Shown here in pieces: positions 9,544-17,440 of a DNA stretch of 64,000 nt. The notes beneath the pieces are model-generated. The model had not been told where the DNA came from. It worked only from the letters and a program-made list of their open reading frames with translations, and did not search any database. The translations under genes and the position numbers were made by a program. This stretch comes from Plesiomonas shigelloides (GTDB lineage Bacteria > Pseudomonadota > Gammaproteobacteria > Enterobacterales > CAMTGL01): positions 3,165,773 to 3,229,772 of the forward strand of contig NZ_LT575468.1 of assembly GCF_900087055.1 (NCBI RefSeq), read 5' to 3'. How positions within the stretch are numbered: position 1 is the stretch's first letter; every line of letters starts with the position of its first letter.

Positions 9544-10630
9544 AACCTCCATGGATTGGGGTGGTCAGGAATTACGGATCGTAGAACAGACTGAATGGCT
9601 GAACCAGCATGGTCATCCGACATGGATTGTTGCCCGTCCAGGTGCGGCGATCATTAAAAAAGCGCGCGAAAAAAACTTGCCCGTGTTTGAATTGCGCGTG
9701 CGGGGTTCGGTACATCCGAGTACCTTAAAAAGTCTGCTGCAATTCCTCAAACAAAATCAGATCCAACTCTTAGACTGTCACGGCAGCCGAGACAGTGTCT
9801 ATGGTGCGTTGGTCAAGGCATTAAGTGGCATTAAAGTGATCCGTTCACGACATGTCACTGACCCCATTAAAACGTCCGGATTACACGGGTTGGTTTGGCG
9901 GCATGGCAATCACGGCATCATTACCACCGCAAAAAAAATTCAGGATATGCTAGAAGAGCTTGGGATCCCGAATCGCGATAAGACGCTGGTCGCCCCTGCC
10001 GGCGTAGATCCTGCGCGATTTACAGCCTCGCTTGATAGCCAAGCTCTGCGCCGCGAACTGGGTATTCCTGCCGAGCATATGATAATTGCTAACATCGGCA
10101 TGATCCGCCCGGATAAAGGGCAGAACTATTACATTGATGCCTGTAAAACCCTGCTAGATAAAGGGCTCCCCCTGACCTGTATCCAAGTGGGTGAGGCAAC
10201 CGGTCAAACGGCAGAATTTAAAGCGCAAGTACTGGCCGCTGCTCAACCTTATCTGGGGCAACAAATTCGTTTCCTCGGTTATCACAATGATATTGAAAAC
10301 TACCTAGCGTTAGCCGATATCGTGGTGATTGCCTCGGTAGCCACCGAAGCGCAAACCCGCTTAGTCGCGCAAGCCTTCTTTATGCAAAAGAATATCGTTG
10401 CCACCACCACCGGCGGGCTGCCAGAAATGATCCAGCATGAAAAAACTGGTCTACTCTGCCCACCACGCGATGCCAATGCGCTAGCACATGCTATCGAGCG
10501 GCTGGTAGAAAATCCGTCACTGAAAACTGAACTCCAGCAACATGCTTTGCAGCATGCTCAGCAATTTATGACCTTCGATTATATGATGCAGGAGATGGTT
10601 AACTTTTATCAGGACACGCTGCAACGATGA
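9524..10630 (+). CDS. GT4-family LPS core glycosyltransferase
   Basis: This 368-residue GT-B enzyme has the N-terminal loop FETSMDWGGQELR, an interdomain VAPAGVDPARF, and a C-terminal Glycos_transf_1 domain ending with ATTTGGLPEMIQ and TGLLCPPRD. The usual retaining EX7E segment is present in degenerate form (EAQTRLVAQAFF), where the second Glu of typical GT4 enzymes is not evident. Base composition returns to the genomic norm from its start, so it marks the right edge of the AT-rich cassette. It overlaps waaL by 20 bases and the next GT by 4. The sugar is unknown; an outer-core hexose or heptose transfer is likely from the context. Confidence 0.85.
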   Translation: MKIAHFETSMDWGGQELRIVEQTEWLNQHGHPTWIVARPGAAIIKKAREKNLPVFELRVRGSVHPSTLKSLLQFLKQNQIQLLDCHGSRDSVYGALVKALSGIKVIRSRHVTDPIKTSGLHGLVWRHGNHGIITTAKKIQDMLEELGIPNRDKTLVAPAGVDPARFTASLDSQALRRELGIPAEHMIIANIGMIRPDKGQNYYIDACKTLLDKGLPLTCIQVGEATGQTAEFKAQVLAAAQPYLGQQIRFLGYHNDIENYLALADIVVIASVATEAQTRLVAQAFFMQKNIVATTTGGLPEMIQHEKTGLLCPPRDANALAHAIERLVENPSLKTELQQHALQHAQQFMTFDYMMQEMVNFYQDTLQR

Positions 10631-11859
10631 GCCGCACGTCTTCTGATACCTTGCACATCTTGCACCTGATCGACCTACGTAAAGTCGGTGGGGTTGAGAC
10701 AATGTTTTGTGACTTTGTCCGACAGCCTGCCGCCCTAGGCGCGGTGCGGCACTCGGTCTTAATGGATCATGCCGCGATTGCGGCGCCCTTACAGCCACGC
10801 TTAGCTACCCAAACGGCGCTGCAGGTGCAAGATATCAAGCGTCTGTCATTTCTAAAATTACCTAACCGGCCAAAACTGTTTCGTGCGTGGAATCGACTAC
10901 GCATGATCCGTGATATTCAGCCGGATGTGATTTTAGTCTGGAATCAGTTCACTGAGTGGCATCTATCTGCCAAACAGGTGCAGCGCTATTTGCCCTGCCC
11001 CGTGGTTTACTATGAGCATGGCATGTCATGGTATCAACATCGTCCAACGCTACCTCAGCGCTTTTTTGCCCACGTTGATCATTGCATTGCCGTCTCTCAT
11101 GCCGCCAAAAGGATGTTGGAACTCAAACATAAAATATCGGTGCCGATTGACGTTGAGTTTAACGCGCCGCGTTTACTCCCCGCTATGCAACCCATCAAGC
11201 CATTGCAGTCCGGTAAACCACTCATCTTTGGTAGCGCAGGACGAATGGTTCCGCTCAAATGCCTTGGTCTATTACTGTTCACCGTCGTAGAGCTGAATAA
11301 ACTCGGTAGACCTTGTCATTGTTATATTGCGGGAGATGGCCCAGAAAGAGACTATCTGGAGCAGACCATCACGGCACTGGGTATCAATGAGCAAGTCACC
11401 CTGCTCGGACATGTAGATGATATGGCGAGCTTTTACCGCCAACTGAATGTGTATGTGTGCCCGTCAATGCATGAAAGTGTATCGCTAACGAGCCTAGAAG
11501 CGGCAGCGTATGGCATTCCGACCATCACCAGTAATGTCGATGGATTACCTGAAGCCGTAATCAATCAACAAACCGGTCTATGCCTCAGCCCAGAATTAAG
11601 TGTCGAACAGTATGCGGCGCTAACAGGGGCTTCAACCGCATTTTCACCGTTGGTGTATCGCCCAGATCTGGATTGTTTAACCGCACCAACCATGTTGGCT
11701 CCGCAGCAAATCGCACAAGCGGTATTGCACTTATGTGAGAATCCGCAACGTTACGCAGAAATGTCCCGTGCAGCGCAGCAACACGCGCAACATAGCCGTA
11801 GTTTTGCGGAATTATCCACGGCTCTGCTACAACGCTTGCGCAGCCTAGCCGGCCGCTAA
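10627..11859 (+). CDS. GT4-family LPS core glycosyltransferase
   Basis: This 410-residue GT-B glycosyltransferase has an N-terminal HLIDLRKVGGVETMF loop and a C-terminal GT4 domain with AGDGPERDYLE, LLGHVDDMASFYRQ, the retaining motif ESVSLTSLEAAAYGIP (EX7E) and SNVDGLPEAV. The ATG lies inside the preceding gene (ATGA overlap), so the two are coupled. It ends the + strand run that began with waaF. A C-rich hairpin at 11849-11867 overlaps its stop codon. Donor and acceptor are not predictable. Confidence 0.86.
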   Translation: MSRTSSDTLHILHLIDLRKVGGVETMFCDFVRQPAALGAVRHSVLMDHAAIAAPLQPRLATQTALQVQDIKRLSFLKLPNRPKLFRAWNRLRMIRDIQPDVILVWNQFTEWHLSAKQVQRYLPCPVVYYEHGMSWYQHRPTLPQRFFAHVDHCIAVSHAAKRMLELKHKISVPIDVEFNAPRLLPAMQPIKPLQSGKPLIFGSAGRMVPLKCLGLLLFTVVELNKLGRPCHCYIAGDGPERDYLEQTITALGINEQVTLLGHVDDMASFYRQLNVYVCPSMHESVSLTSLEAAAYGIPTITSNVDGLPEAVINQQTGLCLSPELSVEQYAALTGASTAFSPLVYRPDLDCLTAPTMLAPQQIAQAVLHLCENPQRYAEMSRAAQQHAQHSRSFAELSTALLQRLRSLAGR

Positions 11860-11867
11860 ACGGCCGG
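11849..11867 (+). other. GC-rich hairpin over the stop codon of the second GT4 gene
   Basis: CCGGCCG (11849-11855) pairs with CGGCCGG (11861-11867). There is no T tract, so it is not a classical terminator, but the stronger one at 11910-11935 follows. Confidence 0.5.
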
Positions 11868-11909
11868 ACTTATCTCGCCGCAGACAATTAAGATAGCGCA
11901 ACCATGCCT

Positions 11910-11935
11910 AAAACTGCCCGTTAACGGGCAGTTTT
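11910..11935. terminator. Bidirectional terminator between the GT4 gene and the WabN-like gene
   Basis: AAAACTGCCCG (11910-11920) and CGGGCAGTTTT (11925-11935) form an 11-bp perfect stem with loop TTAA. A/T runs on both sides serve both strands. The TAA stop of the minus-strand deacetylase gene (11921-11923) lies in the loop. Confidence 0.85.
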
Positions 11936-12880
11936 ATATTGGTAATATTCCGCCAGCGTGGCACCTTGGGTGCGCTGTGCAAGCCAAGCAAAGGTTTCTT
12001 CCAGATCGCGATACAACTGCTCGATATCCTGCTTGGTTTTGAACGTTGGGCTACCACCAGGCATAAACTCGGAAGAGTGCAGCATAAACTCCACGTAATC
12101 ACTGCCTTGGCTAAGGTATTTTTTCGCCACCCGCTGCATCTCGGCGCTATTGCCACCGCGCGGCCTCACCCAGCTGACCGATGGCGCACGCCGTTTACCA
12201 CGTAAACGATCATATCCACCCTTCAGTACGTTATACCAGCTAGGATGCTTCAGGCAGGTGCTCATCGGCACTTCCAGCAAACGCGAATCACCGGCACGTT
12301 CAATTTGGGTTAAATCCATGAAGTAAGCGTGTGCGGGGAAATGGCGATAATCCGTTCCCCCTTGCCCATGCGGATTACCTTTCGCTCCACGCCAATCGAC
12401 ATATGGCGTAACGGAACAATCCACTTGATAACCGTACTCCACCAGCAACTGCGCATAGAAGCTATTAAACGCCCAACGGCCGGCGCGGTGACTCAGCATC
12501 TTGGTCTGGAAGTTATCTTCCAAGAGCTTGGTCATCACATCGACCTTAGCGCGCATCACATCTTGCGGATATTCAATCAAATACGGTTTGTGTACCAGAT
12601 CATCACGGGTCAATGGCTGTAACGGCGGGTTGTTCCAGGCATGCAGGTGCATCCCGACCTCACCTTGACCTCGGCGGATCACATCACGGGCAAACTCAAC
12701 ATAGGCCGGATCCGAGGCCATTTCATAGTTTGTCAGATAGACCGGCTTGAACCCGTACTTTTCACACAACGCCTGAAAGCGTGGCAAATAGTGGGTATTT
12801 TTGGTCGTGATCTGCTGGCTGTTCTGCCATAAATTATCCCCTTCGGTATCGATGGTGATAATAAAAAAAGGTTTGTTCAT
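11921..12880 (-). CDS. wabN: Polysaccharide deacetylase-like protein, probable LPS core deacetylase (WabN-like)
   Basis: This is a NodB-fold deacetylase-like protein. From ATG 12880 it has 319 residues and opens with FFIITIDTEGDN (catalytic Asp region), followed by HLHAWNNPP and SHRAGRWAF motifs typical of the fold's metal and active-site loops. The open frame extends to 13015, but the extra 45 residues are Arg-rich, unlike the family, and cover the divergent promoter region. In Klebsiella, WabN removes the acetyl group from core GlcNAc so that GlcN results. The neighbouring wabG- and wabH-like genes support that role here. It is the only minus-strand gene in this part of the cluster. Symbol assigned by family memory and context, not by search. 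Confidence 0.68.
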   Translation of the reverse strand: MNKPFFIITIDTEGDNLWQNSQQITTKNTHYLPRFQALCEKYGFKPVYLTNYEMASDPAYVEFARDVIRRGQGEVGMHLHAWNNPPLQPLTRDDLVHKPYLIEYPQDVMRAKVDVMTKLLEDNFQTKMLSHRAGRWAFNSFYAQLLVEYGYQVDCSVTPYVDWRGAKGNPHGQGGTDYRHFPAHAYFMDLTQIERAGDSRLLEVPMSTCLKHPSWYNVLKGGYDRLRGKRRAPSVSWVRPRGGNSAEMQRVAKKYLSQGSDYVEFMLHSSEFMPGGSPTFKTKQDIEQLYRDLEETFAWLAQRTQGATLAEYYQYKTAR

Positions 12881-12906
12881 TCGGATGCTCGCAGGAGTAA
12901 GCGCGG

Positions 12907-12917
12907 ACCGTACCGCC
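12907..12917 (-). promoter_or_regulatory. ops-like element upstream of the WabN-like gene
   Basis: On the minus strand the sequence is GGCGGTACGGT, which matches the RfaH-recruiting ops element GGCGGTAGCGT at 9 of 11 bases, about 30 bp upstream of ATG 12880. The two mismatches fall in the part that matters for RfaH, so this is only a candidate. Confidence 0.25.
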
Positions 12918-13036
12918 GTATAACGGGTTATATGGTATAGTAAGCCACAATAGTGACCAACGAGCCAACGCCTGTTGCCTCGCATACAAAGCGTTAGTTT
13001 ACGCTTTTTTGTCATGTCTCACAGTGATGATTTTGC

Positions 13037-14137
13037 ATGCCTAACTCAGCACACACGACCGAATCTGCGCGCCAAGCTCATTCTGACTCTATTGAGCGGA
13101 TCTTGGTGATCAAACTGCGCCACCATGGCGATATGCTACTGCTGACGCCGGTCATCAACACCTTGCACGACAATTATCCGTCTGCACAAATAGATGTACT
13201 GCTGTATAGCGAAACCCAGCCCATGCTGGCACAACATCCGGCCATTTATACGTTGCGGGTCATCGATCGGCAATGGAAAAAATTGGGTGTTCGTCGACAA
13301 CTGGCGGAAGAGTTCGCGTTGTTGCGCCAACTACGCCGTCAACGCTACGATTTGGTGCTTAATCTGGCCGATCAATGGCGCAGTGCCATACTGACCGCCG
13401 TTACTGGTGCGCCGCAGCGAATTGGCCTCGATCTGCCTAAACGTCGTGGCTGGCTATGGTCACACTGCCACACCACTTTGATTGATTGCCAGCCACTGCA
13501 GCAGATGCACACCGTGGAGCAAAATCTGGCTATCTTAGCACCACTACAACTGCCCACACAGAACGCACAAGTCACCATGGCGTATGCGCCTACCGATAGT
13601 GCCAAGGTTGTCGAACGCTGCCACGACTTAGGGATTGATAAGCCGTATGTGGTGATCCAGCCTTCTGCACGCTGGTTTTTTAAATGTTGGCAAAATGCTC
13701 GCTTTGCCGAAGTCATCGATGCGCTCCAGCAAGATGGTTATGCTGTTATTTTAACCAGTGGTCCTGATGCCCGTGAACAGCAGATGGTGCAGGAGATCCA
13801 AGCCCTGTGCCGACAGGGGCAGCCTTATAGCCTCTCCGGCCAACTGACCTTACCTCAGCTCGCCGCCCTAATTGACCGCGCCGCGCTGTTTATCGGTGTT
13901 GATTCCGTGCCAATGCACATGGCCGCGGCGCTACAAACGCCGCTGATCGCCCTATTTGGACCGACTAAACTACACTTTTGGCGTCCGTGGCAAGCCAAGG
14001 GGAAAGTATTCTGGGCCGGAGATTACGGCACCTTGCCAGATCCGGACAGCATTGATACCCACACCGAACAACGTTATCTGGATCTGATCCCCAGTCAAGA
14101 TGTGATCCAGGCAGCCAGAGAGCTTTTACATGGATAA
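13037..14137 (+). CDS. waaQ: LPS heptosyltransferase III (WaaQ family)
   Basis: This 366-residue GT9 enzyme has an N-terminal ILVIKLRHHGDMLLLTPVI segment, then IDVLLYSETQPML, and a C-terminal GVDSVPMHMAAALQTPLIALFGPT donor site, the layout of WaaQ, which adds the branch heptose III to heptose II. It begins the second + strand run of the core cluster (waaQ, wabG-like, wabH-like) and overlaps the next gene by 8 bases. It is divergent from the WabN-like gene across a 156-bp spacer. No transfer signs are seen in base composition. Confidence 0.88.
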   Translation: MPNSAHTTESARQAHSDSIERILVIKLRHHGDMLLLTPVINTLHDNYPSAQIDVLLYSETQPMLAQHPAIYTLRVIDRQWKKLGVRRQLAEEFALLRQLRRQRYDLVLNLADQWRSAILTAVTGAPQRIGLDLPKRRGWLWSHCHTTLIDCQPLQQMHTVEQNLAILAPLQLPTQNAQVTMAYAPTDSAKVVERCHDLGIDKPYVVIQPSARWFFKCWQNARFAEVIDALQQDGYAVILTSGPDAREQQMVQEIQALCRQGQPYSLSGQLTLPQLAALIDRAALFIGVDSVPMHMAAALQTPLIALFGPTKLHFWRPWQAKGKVFWAGDYGTLPDPDSIDTHTEQRYLDLIPSQDVIQAARELLHG

Positions 14138-15260
14138 TTTCCGCCTTGCCCTCGTCCGGCAAAAATACCGTCCTGATGGCGGCGCTGAACGCTTTGTGGC
14201 ACGCGCCCTGACCGCGTTATCAGGACAAAACATCGAACTGAATGTGATCACCCGCCAGTGGAATGATGCCGTCAATCCTAACTGGCACATTCACATCTGT
14301 AATCCCCCGAAATGGGGCCGGATTAGCCGCGAACGTGGATTTGCCCATGCTGCGCGGGCGCTGTGGACACAGCAAGGCTTTGATTTGGTGCAAAGCCATG
14401 AGCGCATTCCCGGTTGTGGCTTATACCGAGCAGGTGATGGCGTCCATCGTCGCTACTTAGAACAGCGTTGTCGTACCCTGCCCGGCTGGCGCGGCAAACT
14501 GCTGTACGCCGACCCCTATCATCGCTATGTACTGCAAGCCGAGCGTGAGATGTTCACTGCACCAGAGCTGCAAGCGGTGATTTGTAATGCCGAAATGGTC
14601 AAACGAGAAATTATGGCCGATTTTGGGGTGGCGGATGAAAAAATCCACGTGATTTACAACGGCATTGATAGCACGCGCTTCGTGCCCGCCACCGAGCTAC
14701 AACGCCAACAAGCCATAGCCCACTTAGGGCTGCCAAGTGAGCCTAGCTATCTGATTTACGTCGGCTCCGGCTTTGAGCGCAAAGGGCTCGCTACCGCTAT
14801 CGCCGCGCTACAAGGCAGTCAACGGCATCTGTTGGTGATTGGTAAGGACAAAGCCGAACAACGTTACCGCGCCCTCGCGCGCAGCTTGGGCCTTGAGCAT
14901 CAAGTTCACTTTTTCGGTATGCAGCGCGATGTCTTAGCTTTTTACCACGCAGCCGATGCATTGTTACTGCCAACACGCTATGACCCGTTCCCTAACGTGA
15001 TCCTCGAGGCGATGGCCTGCGGTTTACCGGTCATCACCAGCACGCATTGTGGTGGCGCCGAATTTATTCAAAACGGCCAACAGGGTTTTGTGACCGATGC
15101 GTTGGATACCGCCGCGATTCAAGAAGCCATCAGCCAATTACCGCCGCGAGCGCTCGGCTCAAACATGGGTGAGGCCGCACGCCAGCAAATACTGGATTGT
15201 TCACCACAAAAGATGTCCGAAAAGCTGATCAACTTGTACCGGGAGCTGCTACATAAATGA
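14130..15260 (+). CDS. wabG: GT4 core glycosyltransferase, WabG-like (heptose-linked uronic acid transfer)
   Basis: This is a 376-residue GT4 protein. It opens LALVRQKYRPDGGAERFV, has the characteristic QSHERIPGCGLYRAGDGVH segment, then VGSGFERKGL, DPFPNVILEAMACGLP (EX7E) and THCGGAEFI. The N-terminal segments resemble WabG of Klebsiella/Serratia, which adds galacturonic acid to heptose II, more than E. coli WaaG, which adds glucose. The place between waaQ and a wabH-like gene is the Klebsiella order. The sugar is inferred; WaaG-type glucosyl transfer is the alternative. Four-base overlap with the next gene indicates coupling. Confidence 0.68.
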   Translation: MDNFRLALVRQKYRPDGGAERFVARALTALSGQNIELNVITRQWNDAVNPNWHIHICNPPKWGRISRERGFAHAARALWTQQGFDLVQSHERIPGCGLYRAGDGVHRRYLEQRCRTLPGWRGKLLYADPYHRYVLQAEREMFTAPELQAVICNAEMVKREIMADFGVADEKIHVIYNGIDSTRFVPATELQRQQAIAHLGLPSEPSYLIYVGSGFERKGLATAIAALQGSQRHLLVIGKDKAEQRYRALARSLGLEHQVHFFGMQRDVLAFYHAADALLLPTRYDPFPNVILEAMACGLPVITSTHCGGAEFIQNGQQGFVTDALDTAAIQEAISQLPPRALGSNMGEAARQQILDCSPQKMSEKLINLYRELLHK

Positions 15261-16354
15261 GCCAGAATATTCTGTTTATTATTGATGGCTTACCGGGGGG
15301 CGGCGCCGAACGTGTGGTGCTGACCTTAGCCGAAGGCATGTTGGCGCAAGGGCATAAAGTGACGCTGATTTCCCTGCGCGATGTGTGTCACTACTCTCTT
15401 CCCGTAGGCCTTAACTATCAGGTCGTAGCGGATCAGGCGCGCGGCCCACTGCGCAAACTTGGTGAATTGCGCCGCCGTGCCAAACAGCTGGATCATGCCA
15501 TTACCCAGCTACAAGCGGATTTGGGGGTCTTTGATCGCGTATTTTCCAATTTGCCGAAAACTGACCGAATTGTATCTCTTTGTCATAGCCTACAACCGCA
15601 ACAGCTATGGTTCTGCATCCATAGCATGCTTTCTCTGTCTTATCTGGCACACAAGCAAGGCTTCGCCCATTGGTGGAAGCGGTGGCGCATGGCCAGAACC
15701 TATCAACATAAGCAGTTAATCGCCGTCTCCCAAGCAGTGCTGGATGACTTATGCCAAGAGTTTGCGGTGGTACCGGCTGCGCAAAAAGTGATCTACAATC
15801 CGTTTGACTTCGACAGCATCCGCCAGCACGCCGCCGCGCCTTGTCCACTGGATGGCGAAGATTTCTTGCTGCATGTCGGCCGTTTGCACCCACAAAAACG
15901 CCATGACCGATTGCTCGATGCTTATGCCCAAAGTGGTTTATCACAACCGCTGGTGCTACTGGGCAACGGCGGTGACGAGGCCGTGCAGGCCATCAACCAG
16001 CAAGCCGAGCAATTAGGTATTCGCGAAAAAGTACGCTATCTGGGCTTTCAAGATAACCCATACCGCTACCTGCGCGCCGCACGCGCCTTAGTGCTAAGTT
16101 CCGATTGTGAAGGGTTTGGCAACGTGCTGGTTGAAGCGCTCGCCTGCCAAACGCAAGTGATCAGCTCCCCTTGTCCGGGCGGACCAAAGGAGATTTTAGT
16201 CGGTGACTTACAGCGCGGTCTGGCCAGCGACATGTCCGCTGCGGCACTGGCTAACGCGATGCGAGAAATTGTGGCGCATCCGGTAGACTTATCCACGGTA
16301 GATCTTAGCCGGTTCACTCGCACACAAGCGTGCGAGCAGTATTTAGCGTGCTAA
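15257..16354 (+). CDS. wabH: GT4 core glycosyltransferase, WabH-like
   Basis: This 365-residue GT-B enzyme starts ILFIIDGLPGGGAERVVLTLA (nucleotide-sugar GT4 glycine loop), then has VGRLHPQKRHDRLLDAY, the retaining motif EGFGNVLVEALACQ and SPCPGGPKEIL. In Klebsiella the gene in this position, wabH, adds GlcNAc to the GalA residue, and WabN then deacetylates it. The presence of a WabN-like gene nearby supports a similar reaction. The assignment rests on position and general resemblance. The gene ends 126 bp from convergent waaE with a strong terminator between. Confidence 0.62.
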   Translation: MSQNILFIIDGLPGGGAERVVLTLAEGMLAQGHKVTLISLRDVCHYSLPVGLNYQVVADQARGPLRKLGELRRRAKQLDHAITQLQADLGVFDRVFSNLPKTDRIVSLCHSLQPQQLWFCIHSMLSLSYLAHKQGFAHWWKRWRMARTYQHKQLIAVSQAVLDDLCQEFAVVPAAQKVIYNPFDFDSIRQHAAAPCPLDGEDFLLHVGRLHPQKRHDRLLDAYAQSGLSQPLVLLGNGGDEAVQAINQQAEQLGIREKVRYLGFQDNPYRYLRAARALVLSSDCEGFGNVLVEALACQTQVISSPCPGGPKEILVGDLQRGLASDMSAAALANAMREIVAHPVDLSTVDLSRFTRTQACEQYLAC

Positions 16355-16398
16355 AGGTACAAAACTGGCGTTGAGTTTTTTCTGATACTCCATAAACA

Positions 16399-16433
16399 AC
16401 GGGGAGCATCCGTCTATGCTCCCCCGTTTTTTT
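16399..16433 (+). terminator. Intrinsic terminator after the waaQ-wabG-wabH run
   Basis: GGGGAGCAT (16401-16409) pairs with ATGCTCCCC (16416-16424), extended by AC/GT with one bulged C, and is followed by seven Ts (16427-16433). Confidence 0.88.
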
Positions 16434-16479
16434 ACACTATGAATACGCCATGAAGATGGACAAAAATACTGCCGCTATC

Positions 16480-17244
16480 TTATCTGTTCGTCTGTTGCTC
16501 GGTTTGCTGTAATTCCCACGCTACGGCATATTTGAGGTATGAACTCACCGCTTTGGCTTTGGCGATAGAAAAACCATCTAACCCCGCTAAGAAACCGCGC
16601 TTAATCACGTATAAACGGATGAACGTCCACACCCCGTGTACCACCGGCTGCCAGCCTTGTACCCGCTTACCGCGCTCCGCCAGCGTACGTCCTTGCCAGT
16701 GACCGTATTTGACACAACGGGCAAACATATCCTGATAATCGGCATACGAATAATGGATTACGTGCTGATCAATCTTGCGCGTGTTACGCGCCATAATGCG
16801 TGTGTGAGTAAATACCGGTGAAAAATCAGTACGAGTGCGGTTAAAAATACGGCAAATATAATCGGGATATTGACCCGCATATGGCGTTGTCCGTTGCCCA
16901 ATATAGTTCTTACGGCGGTTTTCTATCGCATCTACACCCAGCGCAGACACATCGGTGCCCTGCAGATAGGCCACGAGATCATCATCTAAACGTTCATCGG
17001 CATCCAGATTGATCACCCAATCATGCTGACAAAACGGCAAGCCATGGCTACGCTGTGGCCCATCACCGAGAAACGGCACGCTGGTCACCACGGTCGCACC
17101 AGCGGCTCGCGCTAATTCACAGGTGCGGTCCTGACTGCCGGAGTCCACCACCACGATGTCATCACACACCTGCTGCAACGAGGCCAAGCAAGCCTGAATA
17201 TTTTTTTCTTCGTTAAAGGTGATGACCAATCCGCTGAATTTCAT
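16480..17244 (-). CDS. waaE: LPS core beta-1,4-glucosyltransferase WaaE (KdtX)
   Basis: This 254-residue GT2 enzyme begins FSGLVITFNEEKNIQACL, has VVDSGSQDRT and the metal-binding WVINLDADERL. It is the WaaE/KdtX family, which adds beta-1,4-glucose to heptose I in Klebsiella, Serratia, Proteus and relatives. It is paired with waaA here, divergently, as a family neighbour. AGGAACACC precedes ATG 17244. It converges on the wabH-like gene. Activity on heptose I is inferred from family and setting. Confidence 0.85.
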   Translation of the reverse strand: MKFSGLVITFNEEKNIQACLASLQQVCDDIVVVDSGSQDRTCELARAAGATVVTSVPFLGDGPQRSHGLPFCQHDWVINLDADERLDDDLVAYLQGTDVSALGVDAIENRRKNYIGQRTTPYAGQYPDYICRIFNRTRTDFSPVFTHTRIMARNTRKIDQHVIHYSYADYQDMFARCVKYGHWQGRTLAERGKRVQGWQPVVHGVWTFIRLYVIKRGFLAGLDGFSIAKAKAVSSYLKYAVAWELQQTEQQTNR

Positions 17245-17440
17245 GGTGTTCCTGTCTTTTATTACTTATCTATACTGGCGTATCGTTATGTTATCTCACG
17301 TACGTTACGCACACCCACTCGTACCCATGATACGCAGGCACCGGAGGTTGAGGCATAAATCACGCCTTCCCAGTGGCTTATTGTACCTTATAATTGATCA
17401 CCCTGATATTTTTACCCCGGCCACCAACAACAGGTACTCC

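Noticed and set aside
12881-13015. 45-residue N-terminal extension of the WabN-like protein
   Set aside because: It is basic and not family-like, lies in the divergent promoter region with waaQ, and the NodB fold starts at ATG 12880.
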